From Methylococcaceae bacterium (GTDB taxonomy: Bacteria; Pseudomonadota; Gammaproteobacteria; Methylococcales; Methylococcaceae), in the NCBI GenBank assembly GCA_012026715.1, contig VEPB01000345.1, forward strand, positions 1-18,735: a stretch of DNA of 18,735 nucleotides, written 5' to 3'. The position numbers and the translations under genes are program-made. The notes beneath the pieces were generated by a model. The model did not search any database, was not told the origin of the DNA, and saw only the letters and a list, made by a program, of their open reading frames with translations. Numbering within the stretch: position 1 is the first letter of the stretch; each line of letters begins with the position of its first letter. Positions 9,987 through 17,764 of this stretch are shown in pieces.

Positions 9987-12900
9987 TCAGTCCGCAAACA
10001 GCCGGGCGCGAAGCGGAACCAGCGCCGAAGGGTGCTGGCTTCCCAGCATCACCGCGCAATTGCGGTAGGCGTCGCGAGCCTCGGCGAGGCGGTCTTGGGC
10101 CAGATAGCTTTCGATCAGGCGCTGATGGAAGGCTTCCGAGGTTTCGTCGACGGCGATGCCGCGCAGATAGCAGTCCGCCGCGCTCGGATGATCGCCCAAC
10201 GCCTCGAACCGGCCGGCGGCCCGCAGCAGCTGATCGCGGAACATGAGCCGCAGCCGTTCACGCCGGGCGCGCGCGCAGGTCAGCTGGCAATCCTGCAAAA
10301 ATTCGCCTTGGTAGAGCGGCAGCGCATCGCGGCACCGCTCGTGAGCGGAGACGCCAGTGTCTGCGTTGCGGCTGGCCTCGGCTGGCGCCATGAACCTTTC
10401 GAAAGCCCAGACGTCCACCCACACCCGGCCCGAGTCCAGCAGAAAATAGCCGTCGCGGGCCTGCAACGCGTCGGCGTGGCCGAGCAGCTTGCGCAGCCGG
10501 TGGATGTTGACCGACAAGGCCTGTTTCGCCAGATCGCCGTCGGATTCCGGCCAGAGGGTATCCAGCAGGAATTCCTTAGGCACCTCGTGGCTGCGAAAGC
10601 ACAGCATGGCCATGAGCAACTCCAGCGGTTTTTGCTGCGCTTTGCCCTCCGTCGAGACTTTCATTCCGTCGCGGATGATCTGGAGGTGCCCGAAGACATG
10701 GATGCGCAGAGGCCACGGCCAGTTGTCCGGCACGCGCCCGGAGTCTGGCGCCGGCAGCTCGCTGCGGCGGATCATCTCCAGCGCGTGGTCGGTTTCGATG
10801 CCGGCTTCCAGCGCCTTGGCATACATCTCCGCCGCCCGCGCCGGCCCCCAATGAAACACCATGCCGATGCCGCCACGTTCCCGGCTCAAGGCCAGCGCCG
10901 ACCGCAGCGCTTGCCGTCCGGTTTCCGTGTCGCTATGAGTAAAGGCGGCATGGGCCTCGGTGATCAGGCACAAGAATTCCAGGTGAGCGCTGTCGATGTT
11001 GGCAGCCAGGTGTCGCACCTGTTGCAGGTACGACCGAGCCTCTTCCTGCCGACCGAGCGGGTGGAGTATGGAGGCCAGCGTCACATGAACCTGCGCCTGG
11101 GGAACCGGAGAACCGGCGTCCTCCGCCATGGCGAGCGAGGTGAGGCCTTGTTGCAAGGCTTCGGCCAGATCGCCGCGGTGCTCGGCCAAACGGGCCGCCA
11201 GATAGTGATAGTGGCCACCCAACAAGTGGGTATGGAACGGCATCGCCGCCTTCAGGCGTTCCAGGTGCTCGGCCACCTTGTCCAGTTCGCCCAGGGCCGA
11301 GTAGCCGTAAACGGCGCCCGCCTCCAGCAAGAAAGTCCAGGCGTACATGCCGGTACGCTCGGCCAAGGCCATGGCCTGAGTCACAAGGTGCACGCACCGC
11401 TTGGGCATGCCGAAATACGAGTAGAACGCCGCCAGATAGGCGAAAGCCAATACGGAGGTGAACGGCGGAATGTCAGCCGATTCATGGGCCGATTCCAGAA
11501 TCGTAGCCAGCTTGCGGCCCCGTGCGAAATCGCCTAGCCATATAACGGGATGCAGCAGGCTTGCGGCCAACAGTTGGCGGGGAACCGGCTCCTGCGTTTC
11601 CTGCAGCAGCGAAAACGCCCGCGCCACGGTCTCCTGCAACTCGCATCTTTCCACTCGGCGGAACATCAGCGGCAGACTCATCGTCACTACTCGCAATTCG
11701 ATCTCGGGCGACGGGAACCGCGGGTGGCGCCCGCGAAGTGCGGCCAACGCGCAGATCCAACGGTCCAGGAGCCGGAAGTCGCGCCACTCCGCCAGATAGC
11801 TCTCGACGATACTGGACCAGGTCAGATACAACCCGGCGGCATCGTCGTCGCGCCGGTCGAACAGTGCGAAGGCGCGTTCGAAATCGGCGCGGGCCGCCAC
11901 CGGGTCGAACGGCGTTTTCGAGGTTCCCAGCCAGTAGAGCAGCCAGGGCGAGGCTTCCCGCAGCGGCGCGGGGATGGCCATCAGTTTTTCGGTGAGCGTG
12001 GCATAACGGCCAGCTGCCACCAGCCCCGGAGCTTCGGTCAACACCAGTTCGGTGAGCGCCCCCCAATCACCGATCGAGGCGAGCAAGCGGGCGGCGGCTT
12101 CGGGCCGCCCCGCTTCGGCCAGCAGTTCTGCCGCTCGGGACTGCAGTTGCCGCCAGGTTTGCGGCGCCAGGCTTTCCGCCGCGCGCTTCAGCAGGAAGGC
12201 CCGAAACAAGGGATGGTATTCGTAGACCGGCTCGTGGCCGCCATGCTGAACCACGAAAAGGCCGCGCCGCTGCAAGTCCGCCAGGAACGTTCCCGCATGG
12301 GCGATGCCCGATAGCTCGACCGCATCGGTTTCGGTCAGCCCCGGCAGAACCGCAGTATGCAACAGGACGGTCTGCTCCTGCGGATCGAAACGCTCAAACA
12401 GTTCGGTGCTGAAGTAGTCGAACAACAGCTGGTTCGGTTCTCCGGCGAAGTCCTCGGGGATGGCGGGAACACGCTCATCGTCGAGCAGCAGACGGAACCC
12501 GGCAAACCATCCCCGGCTCAACCGGTGCAGCTTTTCGATTCGCGAAAGATTCCGCTCAGGCAGCGGGGCGGCGCTGCGATGGCGCGCGTAGGCCTGAGCC
12601 TCGTCCAGGGTGAGATTCAATGACGCGCCATCCACAAGGGCGAGTCGCTCGTGCAGTTGCAGGCGGGCAAAGCTGGCGGGGGGTTCGCTGCGGCTCAGGA
12701 CGAGCAGGCCGAGCGTCGCCGGCAGCTCTTCGGCAAGATCCTGCAACACGCCGTGCAGTGCTGCGTCGGCGGGCAGTTGCTCGTAATTGTCGAGCACCAG
12801 CGTGGTGGGAGCGGCGCGCTTGCCGGCCAAGGCTTCGCCATAACGCCGTGCGAAAACCCGCAGGCCCGCCAGGTATTCCGGGGTCAGCGCCGGCAGGGGG

Positions 12901-13193
12901 GGCGAACGCCGGTCGGCCTGCTGTATGGCCTGGCGCAGATAGTGGAAGAAGGTCGCGATGTCGCCGTCGGCGGCATCCACTTGGTACCAGTAGTGGCGAA
13001 TCCTGCGTTCGGCCAGGTAGCTGCTGGCGAGGGTGGTCTTCCCCGAGCCGGGCGGTGCGACGATCCAGACGATCGCCCGTTCCCGCAGGGCATCCAGGCG
13101 ATCAAACAGCCGTTGCCGAAGGATCGGCGAGGACACGCGCGGTCGGGCGATCTTGGCGGAGTCTGCGCGCTCGCGGCTCGCCGATCTCGACAT
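9987..13193 (-). CDS. Large STAND-ATPase transcriptional activator with TPR-like region and C-terminal SARP-type wHTH-BTAD
   Basis: Probable signal-responsive transcription activator of 1068 residues. The N-terminus is a MalT-like STAND NTPase: Walker A APPGSGKT at 46-53 and Walker B LVLDN at 132-136, followed by the YHPLFRAFLL segment usual at the end of such NTPase modules. The middle (about 345-820) is a long helical TPR-like region. The C-terminus begins about 829 (LRIHVFGHLQIIRDG) with an OmpR-type winged helix (ALSVNIHRLRKLLG), then a BTAD domain (about 932-1064). SARPs such as AfsR have the DNA-binding part first; here it is last, as in several proteobacterial large regulators. The ATG at 13193 has AAGGGGGG upstream. 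A good sigma-70 promoter lies at 13236-13264. It sits between two units carrying matching repeat sites. The ligand is unknown. Confidence 0.88.
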   Translation of the reverse strand: MSRSASRERADSAKIARPRVSSPILRQRLFDRLDALRERAIVWIVAPPGSGKTTLASSYLAERRIRHYWYQVDAADGDIATFFHYLRQAIQQADRRSPPLPALTPEYLAGLRVFARRYGEALAGKRAAPTTLVLDNYEQLPADAALHGVLQDLAEELPATLGLLVLSRSEPPASFARLQLHERLALVDGASLNLTLDEAQAYARHRSAAPLPERNLSRIEKLHRLSRGWFAGFRLLLDDERVPAIPEDFAGEPNQLLFDYFSTELFERFDPQEQTVLLHTAVLPGLTETDAVELSGIAHAGTFLADLQRRGLFVVQHGGHEPVYEYHPLFRAFLLKRAAESLAPQTWRQLQSRAAELLAEAGRPEAAARLLASIGDWGALTELVLTEAPGLVAAGRYATLTEKLMAIPAPLREASPWLLYWLGTSKTPFDPVAARADFERAFALFDRRDDDAAGLYLTWSSIVESYLAEWRDFRLLDRWICALAALRGRHPRFPSPEIELRVVTMSLPLMFRRVERCELQETVARAFSLLQETQEPVPRQLLAASLLHPVIWLGDFARGRKLATILESAHESADIPPFTSVLAFAYLAAFYSYFGMPKRCVHLVTQAMALAERTGMYAWTFLLEAGAVYGYSALGELDKVAEHLERLKAAMPFHTHLLGGHYHYLAARLAEHRGDLAEALQQGLTSLAMAEDAGSPVPQAQVHVTLASILHPLGRQEEARSYLQQVRHLAANIDSAHLEFLCLITEAHAAFTHSDTETGRQALRSALALSRERGGIGMVFHWGPARAAEMYAKALEAGIETDHALEMIRRSELPAPDSGRVPDNWPWPLRIHVFGHLQIIRDGMKVSTEGKAQQKPLELLMAMLCFRSHEVPKEFLLDTLWPESDGDLAKQALSVNIHRLRKLLGHADALQARDGYFLLDSGRVWVDVWAFERFMAPAEASRNADTGVSAHERCRDALPLYQGEFLQDCQLTCARARRERLRLMFRDQLLRAAGRFEALGDHPSAADCYLRGIAVDETSEAFHQRLIESYLAQDRLAEARDAYRNCAVMLGSQHPSALVPLRARLFAD

Positions 13194-13235
13194 GGCTGGC
13201 GCCCCCCTTATCCATTCTCATGTGGGAACGGCGCG

Positions 13236-13264
13236 ATTCTATGTCGTCGGAAAACGGCCTACAA
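13236..13264 (-). promoter_or_regulatory. Sigma-70-type promoter for the large regulator gene
   Basis: On the minus strand TTGTAG (13264-13259) is followed after exactly 17 bases by TAGAAT (13241-13236). Both hexamers are close to consensus and the start site would lie about 35 bases before the regulator ATG. It carries no copy of the GTAA direct repeat, so the regulator may be made independently of its target units. Confidence 0.55.
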
Positions 13265-13313
13265 GCAAAGCCGGCCGGCGCGGGTTGGCGGCGCAAAAGT
13301 ATTTGGGAACTGG

Positions 13314-13340
13314 CGGGCCGGCCCGGCTGAGCCCGGCCCG
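13314..13340 (-). terminator. Strong GC hairpin after the small secreted protein gene
   Basis: CGGGCCGG (13314-13321) and CCGGCCCG (13333-13340) form a perfect 8-bp inverted repeat with an 11-base loop, 13 bases past the stop codon of the 134-residue gene. It lies before the regulator promoter, so it is well placed to end the upstream operon. There is no immediate T-run on the minus strand (a short TTTT comes about 20 bases later), so intrinsic termination is uncertain. Confidence 0.4.
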
Positions 13341-13353
13341 TGAAAAATCCTGG

Positions 13354-13758
13354 CTAATACTGAATGGAAAAACGTCCGCGGTTGTCAGGAACCTGCTCGA
13401 TAAGCCACTCTCCGCTGACGGATCGGGGTCCGCAGCGCCCGCTCCAGAGCTGCGTCTCCCGAAAACCGCCCACGGAGCGCACCAGTTCAAAATGCTCGCC
13501 GGACCAGAAGCCGGTCGCTTTGTCCACACCGATGTCCCGTGAATTTTCGAAGGCCATGGAAGCGGTAAAACACACGCCTTGCCGACAGCGCCGCAGATTC
13601 TGGAAGGTGATCTCTCCGGTGAATTGCTGGTTGGGTCCGTTGTGCACGTTGCCGTAAGTCTCGCCTGCGCGGATATGACGCCCGCAATCCTCGCCGAAAG
13701 CCTGGCCGGCCATGACCAATGCCGAACTTAAGATGATGAGCCTGAATGTGGCTTGCAT
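13354..13758 (-). CDS. Small secreted protein with four cysteines, function unknown
   Basis: I do not recognise this protein. It is 134 residues with a signal peptide (about 1-22, ending GQAFG), so the mature product of about 110 residues is exported. Four cysteines remain after cleavage (in EDCGRH, LRRCRQG, GVCFTA and SGRCGPR), enough for two disulfides. The mature part looks beta-rich with many aromatic and arginine residues. An in-frame ATG eight codons upstream is possible. I chose the one at 13758 because AGGAGG lies eight bases before it and the signal peptide begins there. It follows the 388-residue gene after 104 bases and may be the last gene of the operon. Confidence 0.75.
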   Translation of the reverse strand: MQATFRLIILSSALVMAGQAFGEDCGRHIRAGETYGNVHNGPNQQFTGEITFQNLRRCRQGVCFTASMAFENSRDIGVDKATGFWSGEHFELVRSVGGFRETQLWSGRCGPRSVSGEWLIEQVPDNRGRFSIQY

Positions 13759-13824
13759 GAGAGTGCCTCCTTTAGGGTGCAATGAACGAACCGTGCAGGA
13801 CGCAAGTCCCGCTGCCTGCCGGAA

Positions 13825-13846
13825 GGCGGGCGACGTGCCGCCCGCC
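13825..13846. repeat. GC hairpin between the 388-residue and 134-residue protein genes
   Basis: GGCGGGC (13825-13831) and GCCCGCC (13840-13846) form a 7-bp inverted repeat with an 8-base loop, about 17 bases past the stop of the 388-residue gene on the minus strand. No T-run follows. It may attenuate transcription or stabilise the upstream message. Confidence 0.35.
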
Positions 13847-13862
13847 CGCCGCCCGGCTCATG

Positions 13863-15029
13863 CTAATTGCCGCAAGTCGCCACGCCCGGCATCCCGCCCG
13901 AGGTCGCGATAATGGAGCGCACCGCGAAGTCATTGGCGCCGATGGCGCTGCCCGACTGCAACACGAAGAACAGGAAATCCACATCCCTGAAATCCGGCGC
14001 CGACGGTGAGCCGCTAGCGAACTTGGCGAACGGCAAGTCCACGCTGTAGGTGTTGCTGCCGGGCAGGACATTTATCGCGCAACTGGCAATGGATTGGCTG
14101 GTTTCGTTGAGATGGGTCCACAGCACCAGGTTGAAGTTGACGGGCACGTCGCTGGCGGTGAAGGTGACGCGGAAGCGGTCGTATCCGGCCAGGTTCAGAT
14201 TCAACGGCGTCGTGGCATTGGTCAGGCTCTGGCCATAGGACAGCTCCAGGCGCGGGAAGGTCTTGAGGCCGCCGCCCACGACCAGCGGACCGTTGCGCGG
14301 CACCTCCAGGGTGCCGGGCTGGTTCAAGGGGTTCTGCGCCGCGCAGTTGGCCGCGGGATCGGTCACGATCAGCCGGGTGCGGCGGGTGCCTCCGGTCATG
14401 GTGCCGCTCTTGGTTGCGTCGATCACCCCGCAGTTGCGGCTGCGAAAGTCCAGCGCGCCGCTGCGGAAATTGTCGATCATCAAATCCGCCGGGGTGGGCT
14501 CGGCGGTGAGCGCGGTGGTCACGTTACCCGCCACGAACGGCCCGCTGCTGTCCCAGGCGACGATGACGACGTTGTAACTGGCCCCGGCCGCCAGCGGTCC
14601 CAACAGCACGGGGGCGATGGGGTCGGTGGGGTGTTGCGGCAGGATGGGATCGCCCGGGGCGCCTTGCGCCGTGAGACTGCCGCTGCCGGTGAACACCGTG
14701 CCGCTGAAGCTGTACAGCAGGTCGGGCGGGGCGACGGGGTCGGTGGGAGCTTGCACATCCACGGCGAAGCTGGCGCCCTGCGCCAGTTCGCTGACCGCCC
14801 GGGGCGAACCCAGCGCCACCGGCGCCGGATCGCCGGCGCGCTGGGTGTAGAGCTGCAGGCTGCCGCTCAATAGCGAACCGGGATGGACGGGATCTTGGGG
14901 AGTGGCAATGCGCACGCCGACGAGCACCGCCAGCGCCTGGGGCAGGTAAAGTGCGAGGCACAAGCCCAAGGCGGCGATGAGGCCGCTGCGGCATGTTTGT
15001 TTCAGTGGCCTGGAAGTGTTCGCATACAT
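13863..15029 (-). CDS. Secreted protein with DPxxP repeats and a carbohydrate-binding-like C-terminal half
   Basis: The protein is 388 residues with a signal peptide (about 1-34, ending ALA). Residues 40-145 are proline-rich and carry four short motifs of the form DP(V/I)xP or DPILP, at 46-50, 97-101, 127-131 and 136-140. The C-terminal half (about 183-388) begins IDNF and includes LNLAGYDRFRVTFTASD, VNFNLVLWTH, YSVDLPFAKF and FRDVDFLFFVLQSG, a jelly-roll pattern like CBM11/galactose-binding-like domains; that assignment is by eye. The ATG at 15029 has GAGGAG six bases upstream; the 24 codons open before it are not signal-peptide-like. It starts 41 bases after the 275-residue gene. Function unknown; binding to surface or polysaccharide is a guess. 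Confidence 0.72.
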   Translation of the reverse strand: MYANTSRPLKQTCRSGLIAALGLCLALYLPQALAVLVGVRIATPQDPVHPGSLLSGSLQLYTQRAGDPAPVALGSPRAVSELAQGASFAVDVQAPTDPVAPPDLLYSFSGTVFTGSGSLTAQGAPGDPILPQHPTDPIAPVLLGPLAAGASYNVVIVAWDSSGPFVAGNVTTALTAEPTPADLMIDNFRSGALDFRSRNCGVIDATKSGTMTGGTRRTRLIVTDPAANCAAQNPLNQPGTLEVPRNGPLVVGGGLKTFPRLELSYGQSLTNATTPLNLNLAGYDRFRVTFTASDVPVNFNLVLWTHLNETSQSIASCAINVLPGSNTYSVDLPFAKFASGSPSAPDFRDVDFLFFVLQSGSAIGANDFAVRSIIATSGGMPGVATCGN

Positions 15030-15070
15030 GGCAGTCTCCTCTGGTTTTCGTGGTGGATAAACGTCGTTCC

Positions 15071-15898
15071 TCAACAGATGAAATGGACCGCAAAGCTCCA
15101 CAGGAAGTCGTTGGACGGGCTTTGCGGGTCGCGGCGATCGTCGTGGGCCTGGATGGACACGCTGTCTCCCTCGGCGCAGCCTGCCAGTACCGTGGGCGGA
15201 TCGGTGGAGTCGTCCACCACCAGCACCGGCACGGCCGCCTTCAGGTCCAGCGGGGTGGCGATCAAGCCCTGGCTATCCGCGCGGGTCTGCGGCAGACCGG
15301 TGGGCAATTGGAAGGAGTCGCGAATGGTATTGTTGCCACGGACCTGCACCCGGACGAAGACGACCTCGCCGGCTTCGAACCCGGCCCCGGTGAGGCGGGA
15401 AGCGCCTCGATCGAAGGCGAGCGTGGGACGGGACGGCGGCGGCGTTATTGCAGGGAAGAAGACGGCTTTCCGAGCCAAGGCGGAACCGGCGTCGTTGCGG
15501 GCGGTCGCCTCGAGCGAGAATCCCACGCCCCGATCGAAGCCGGCACCGGTTTGCGCGGTGTCGCCGCGAAAAATACCGCTGCCCGCTTCGATCGTGGCGG
15601 CACCCACCAGGTTGCCGTCGCGAAAAACGGCAAACTCGAATCGATCCACCGCCCGGGGCGTGCCGTGGCCCGCATCCCGGATCAGCACGTCGGCCCGCTG
15701 CACCGCGGGCGATGCGCTCACGTTGTTGGGCCGCACGGTGATTTCGGGCGCCAAGGGCACACCGACCAGACGCCGCCAGAGTTCGGCCAAAGAGATGGGC
15801 CGATCCGTCAGGCCGAACCGTGCCGCCACCTTCTCGAGTCCGATCGGGCGCTGGACGATCCGGTTCCTGGCGAGATTATGGGTGAAGCGCATGACCAT
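15071..15898 (-). CDS. Hypothetical protein, beta-rich, operon member
   Basis: I do not recognise this 275-residue protein. It has no signal peptide or membrane segment. Residues 1-50 look helical and end ISLAELWRRLVGVPLAP. The rest is rich in Val, Phe, Gly and Asp and looks like two or three beta-sandwich units (FEFAVFRDGNLVGAATIEAG; GVGFSLEATARNDAG; GEVVFVRVQVRGNNT). It ends in SFAVHFIC. Starts at 15898 or 15892 (M3) are both possible; the upstream GGGCGGG is a weak ribosome binding site. It begins 19 bases after the 298-residue gene, so the two are almost certainly cotranscribed. The spacing implies a shared function with the neighbouring unknowns. Confidence 0.72.
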   Translation of the reverse strand: MVMRFTHNLARNRIVQRPIGLEKVAARFGLTDRPISLAELWRRLVGVPLAPEITVRPNNVSASPAVQRADVLIRDAGHGTPRAVDRFEFAVFRDGNLVGAATIEAGSGIFRGDTAQTGAGFDRGVGFSLEATARNDAGSALARKAVFFPAITPPPSRPTLAFDRGASRLTGAGFEAGEVVFVRVQVRGNNTIRDSFQLPTGLPQTRADSQGLIATPLDLKAAVPVLVVDDSTDPPTVLAGCAEGDSVSIQAHDDRRDPQSPSNDFLWSFAVHFIC

Positions 15899-15917
15899 GT
15901 TGCCCGCCCGGTTCCCC

Positions 15918-16814
15918 TCAGGCGACGGCCTCGATCAACTCGCGTACCGTTGCCACGCCCAGCCGCCCGAACGGCGAGCGCAGCCCGAGCCCGGGATCGG
16001 CGCCGACAGTGGCCAGCAGCCGCCGGATACTGTATGGGATCGGTTGCGCCGTGATCGTCCCGCTGACTTCCCAATCGCCGTTGCCGGCGAACAAGTCGCC
16101 GACGTCGCCCAGGCCCGAGAGCCGGGAAAGCTTTTCCAGCAGATTGCCGGTCTCGCTCATGCGCCGGGACAACCCGAGTCCACCCGGATTGCTGTCGCGC
16201 AATTCCCTATGGGAAAACCGGAAGATCGCGGCGCCCAAGGTATCGTCCATGTCGCCGCCGCCGCCGAGCCATTCCCAGACGCTGACGTCCTCGGTGATGG
16301 CCCGGGTGACCGCGTCGGTCACGCGATCCTTGATGCCTTGTTCTTCTTCAGGCGTCACATCCTGCTTCTGGATGCCCAAGGTCGGAATCAAGGCATCCAG
16401 TTCGCGCTGCAGGGAAGCGTTCAGCGCCTCGTGTCCTTTGCCGATGGCGTCGCCGGGGGTATTGTCCTCCTCCAGCAGGACGACCACGGCACCGACGATG
16501 CCAGACACGGTTTCCGGGAAGTTTTCGATCGGGATGGGCTGCAGAAATGTGCGGTACAAGCCCAATTGCGGCGCGATCGGCAGGTCGTCGCCGGCATCCA
16601 CATTAGTGGCCAGATCGCCCTGATTGCCCGGCGTGGCAACCACCGTGGCCCGGCCTTGCAGCCGGAAGTCGCTGCCGACGCGTACCGTGTCCCCGTCGAT
16701 CTTGAAAAAGACGGTCCACAAATAGGGTTCCGCATTGCCCGCGCTATCGCCCTCGTCGAAACAATGCACGTTGCGCAACTGCAGCCTGATTCTCAACGGA
16801 TTGAGCGAGCCCAT
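15918..16814 (-). CDS. Uncharacterised conserved-type protein (PYLWTVFFKIDGD motif)
   Basis: The protein is 298 residues with no signal peptide. The N-terminal half is beta-rich and acidic: LQLRNVHCFDEGDSAGNAEPYLW (12-33, shown by key parts), VFFKIDGDTV (35-44), VDAGDDLPI (72-80) and VVLLEEDNTPGD (111-122). The middle (about 127-180) is amphipathic and helical, and DDTLGAAIFRFSHREL (190-205) begins a second beta part that ends with a VSGTI strand. I recall similar proteins annotated only as hypothetical; no function is known to me. The acidic loops could bind calcium, which is a guess. GGAGG lies six bases before the ATG at 16814; the open frame upstream overlaps the preceding gene and is discarded. 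It follows that gene by 20 bases. Confidence 0.75.
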   Translation of the reverse strand: MGSLNPLRIRLQLRNVHCFDEGDSAGNAEPYLWTVFFKIDGDTVRVGSDFRLQGRATVVATPGNQGDLATNVDAGDDLPIAPQLGLYRTFLQPIPIENFPETVSGIVGAVVVLLEEDNTPGDAIGKGHEALNASLQRELDALIPTLGIQKQDVTPEEEQGIKDRVTDAVTRAITEDVSVWEWLGGGGDMDDTLGAAIFRFSHRELRDSNPGGLGLSRRMSETGNLLEKLSRLSGLGDVGDLFAGNGDWEVSGTITAQPIPYSIRRLLATVGADPGLGLRSPFGRLGVATVRELIEAVA

Positions 16815-16834
16815 AAATCCTCCATGATCCTGTG

Positions 16835-17632
16835 CTATTGCAGGGCGATCAGGATCGGCAGCAGGCCCTGGCCTTCCCGCAGCGGCTGCAGCGCCTTGCC
16901 GATCACCGCGCCAAATGCCTGCGACGGATCGCCTGCTTTCATGGCGTGACCCGGGGTTGGCGATGTCGTCAGCAGGTCGCCGATCTCGATCGCGCCATAT
17001 TGGGTGTCCACTTTGCAAAACACCTTGCCGAGCAGGGCGATGGGCTTCCTGTCCGGCCGCGAGCCTTGCTGGTCCAGGACGATGCCGGGCCGATAGCTCC
17101 CCGCGCCGGAGATCACACCGGCGACGCGCCGGTCGTAGGCACGCCAGCTTTGCCGCAGGCGGCCGCTGTCGTCGATCACCATGACCGCGCCGGGTTCGAC
17201 CCGGTCGCTTGCCCACACGTCGAAATCCTCCGCGCAATCGGCGTTTTCCAGGCGTATGTCGCCGGTGACCTCCACGTCACCCTCGAACCGGCCTGCGAGG
17301 CGTCCACCCTGCCCCAACACGCCAATGCCCTGGGCACTGAAGCCGGCGACCCCAACCCCGCTGCCGCGGTTTTCGCCGAACACGCCGCTGTGCCGGTCCG
17401 CCTGGGATAGCCCCACCACGCCGTTTCGGCCAAACCGTCCGGAATCGCCGAACACGCCGTCACCTTGCTGGCTTTCACCCTTGATACCGGGTCCCGTCTT
17501 GCAGTGAAAACCCGCAATTCCGGCGACCTCCGCATTGTCGCTGTTGCCGCTCAGGGGCGGATTCCTGGCGAGCACAGCGGGATCGCAAGGACCAAGTTCG
17601 ACGTCGAGAGGCGCAAAGTCATCAGCTGCCAT
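16835..17632 (-). CDS. GVxG-repeat protein with conserved C-terminal domain, tail-fibre or beta-solenoid-like
   Basis: The protein is 265 residues without a signal peptide. Residues 55-110 contain repeated GVFG, GVVG, GVFG, GVGVAG and GIGVLG units spaced about 10-12 residues, typical of thin beta-solenoid or trimeric fibre stalks. RFEGDVEVTGDI (115-126) follows, as in fibre proteins before an S74-type region. The C-terminal part (about 130-265) carries ADCAEDF, VEPGAVMVIDDSGRLR, YDRRVAGVISGAG, VGDLLTTSPTPGHA-like IGDLLTTSPTPGHA (217-230) and AFGAVIGKAL, a domain I have seen after such repeats in proteins of unknown function. I see no S74 catalytic Ser/Lys pair. AAGGA lies before the ATG at 17632. 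It is the first gene of the operon, about 130 bases downstream of a SARP-like site. Confidence 0.78.
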   Translation of the reverse strand: MAADDFAPLDVELGPCDPAVLARNPPLSGNSDNAEVAGIAGFHCKTGPGIKGESQQGDGVFGDSGRFGRNGVVGLSQADRHSGVFGENRGSGVGVAGFSAQGIGVLGQGGRLAGRFEGDVEVTGDIRLENADCAEDFDVWASDRVEPGAVMVIDDSGRLRQSWRAYDRRVAGVISGAGSYRPGIVLDQQGSRPDRKPIALLGKVFCKVDTQYGAIEIGDLLTTSPTPGHAMKAGDPSQAFGAVIGKALQPLREGQGLLPILIALQ

Positions 17633-17764
17633 GGTCGTTTCCTTCAGGCTGGATTGTGAACCCGCCGAAAGCCGGTTCGAGGCTGGCCGACGGGAGCGTG
17701 AGCACGAAGCCGGCTGCGACTTCTCGATGTCCGAGGACGAAATCCAGTCCGGCCGTGCGCTGCC

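Noticed and set aside
14883..16949. Very long plus-strand open frame (688 codons) opposite the 388-, 275- and 298-residue genes
   Set aside because: High GC makes stop codons rare in antisense frames. The translation is rich in Arg, Ser, Pro and Ala, has no domain pattern or ribosome binding site, and spans the boundaries of three well-supported minus-strand genes.
17670..17690. tRNA T-arm-like sequence GCCGG-TTCGAGG-CTGGC
   Set aside because: No acceptor stem, anticodon arm or CCA end can be built around it.
17649..17747. 7-bp inverted repeat CTGGATT/AATCCAG in the leader of the five-gene operon, ending near the ribosome binding site
   Set aside because: The arms are 85 bases apart and only 7 bp long, so chance is a sufficient explanation without conservation data.
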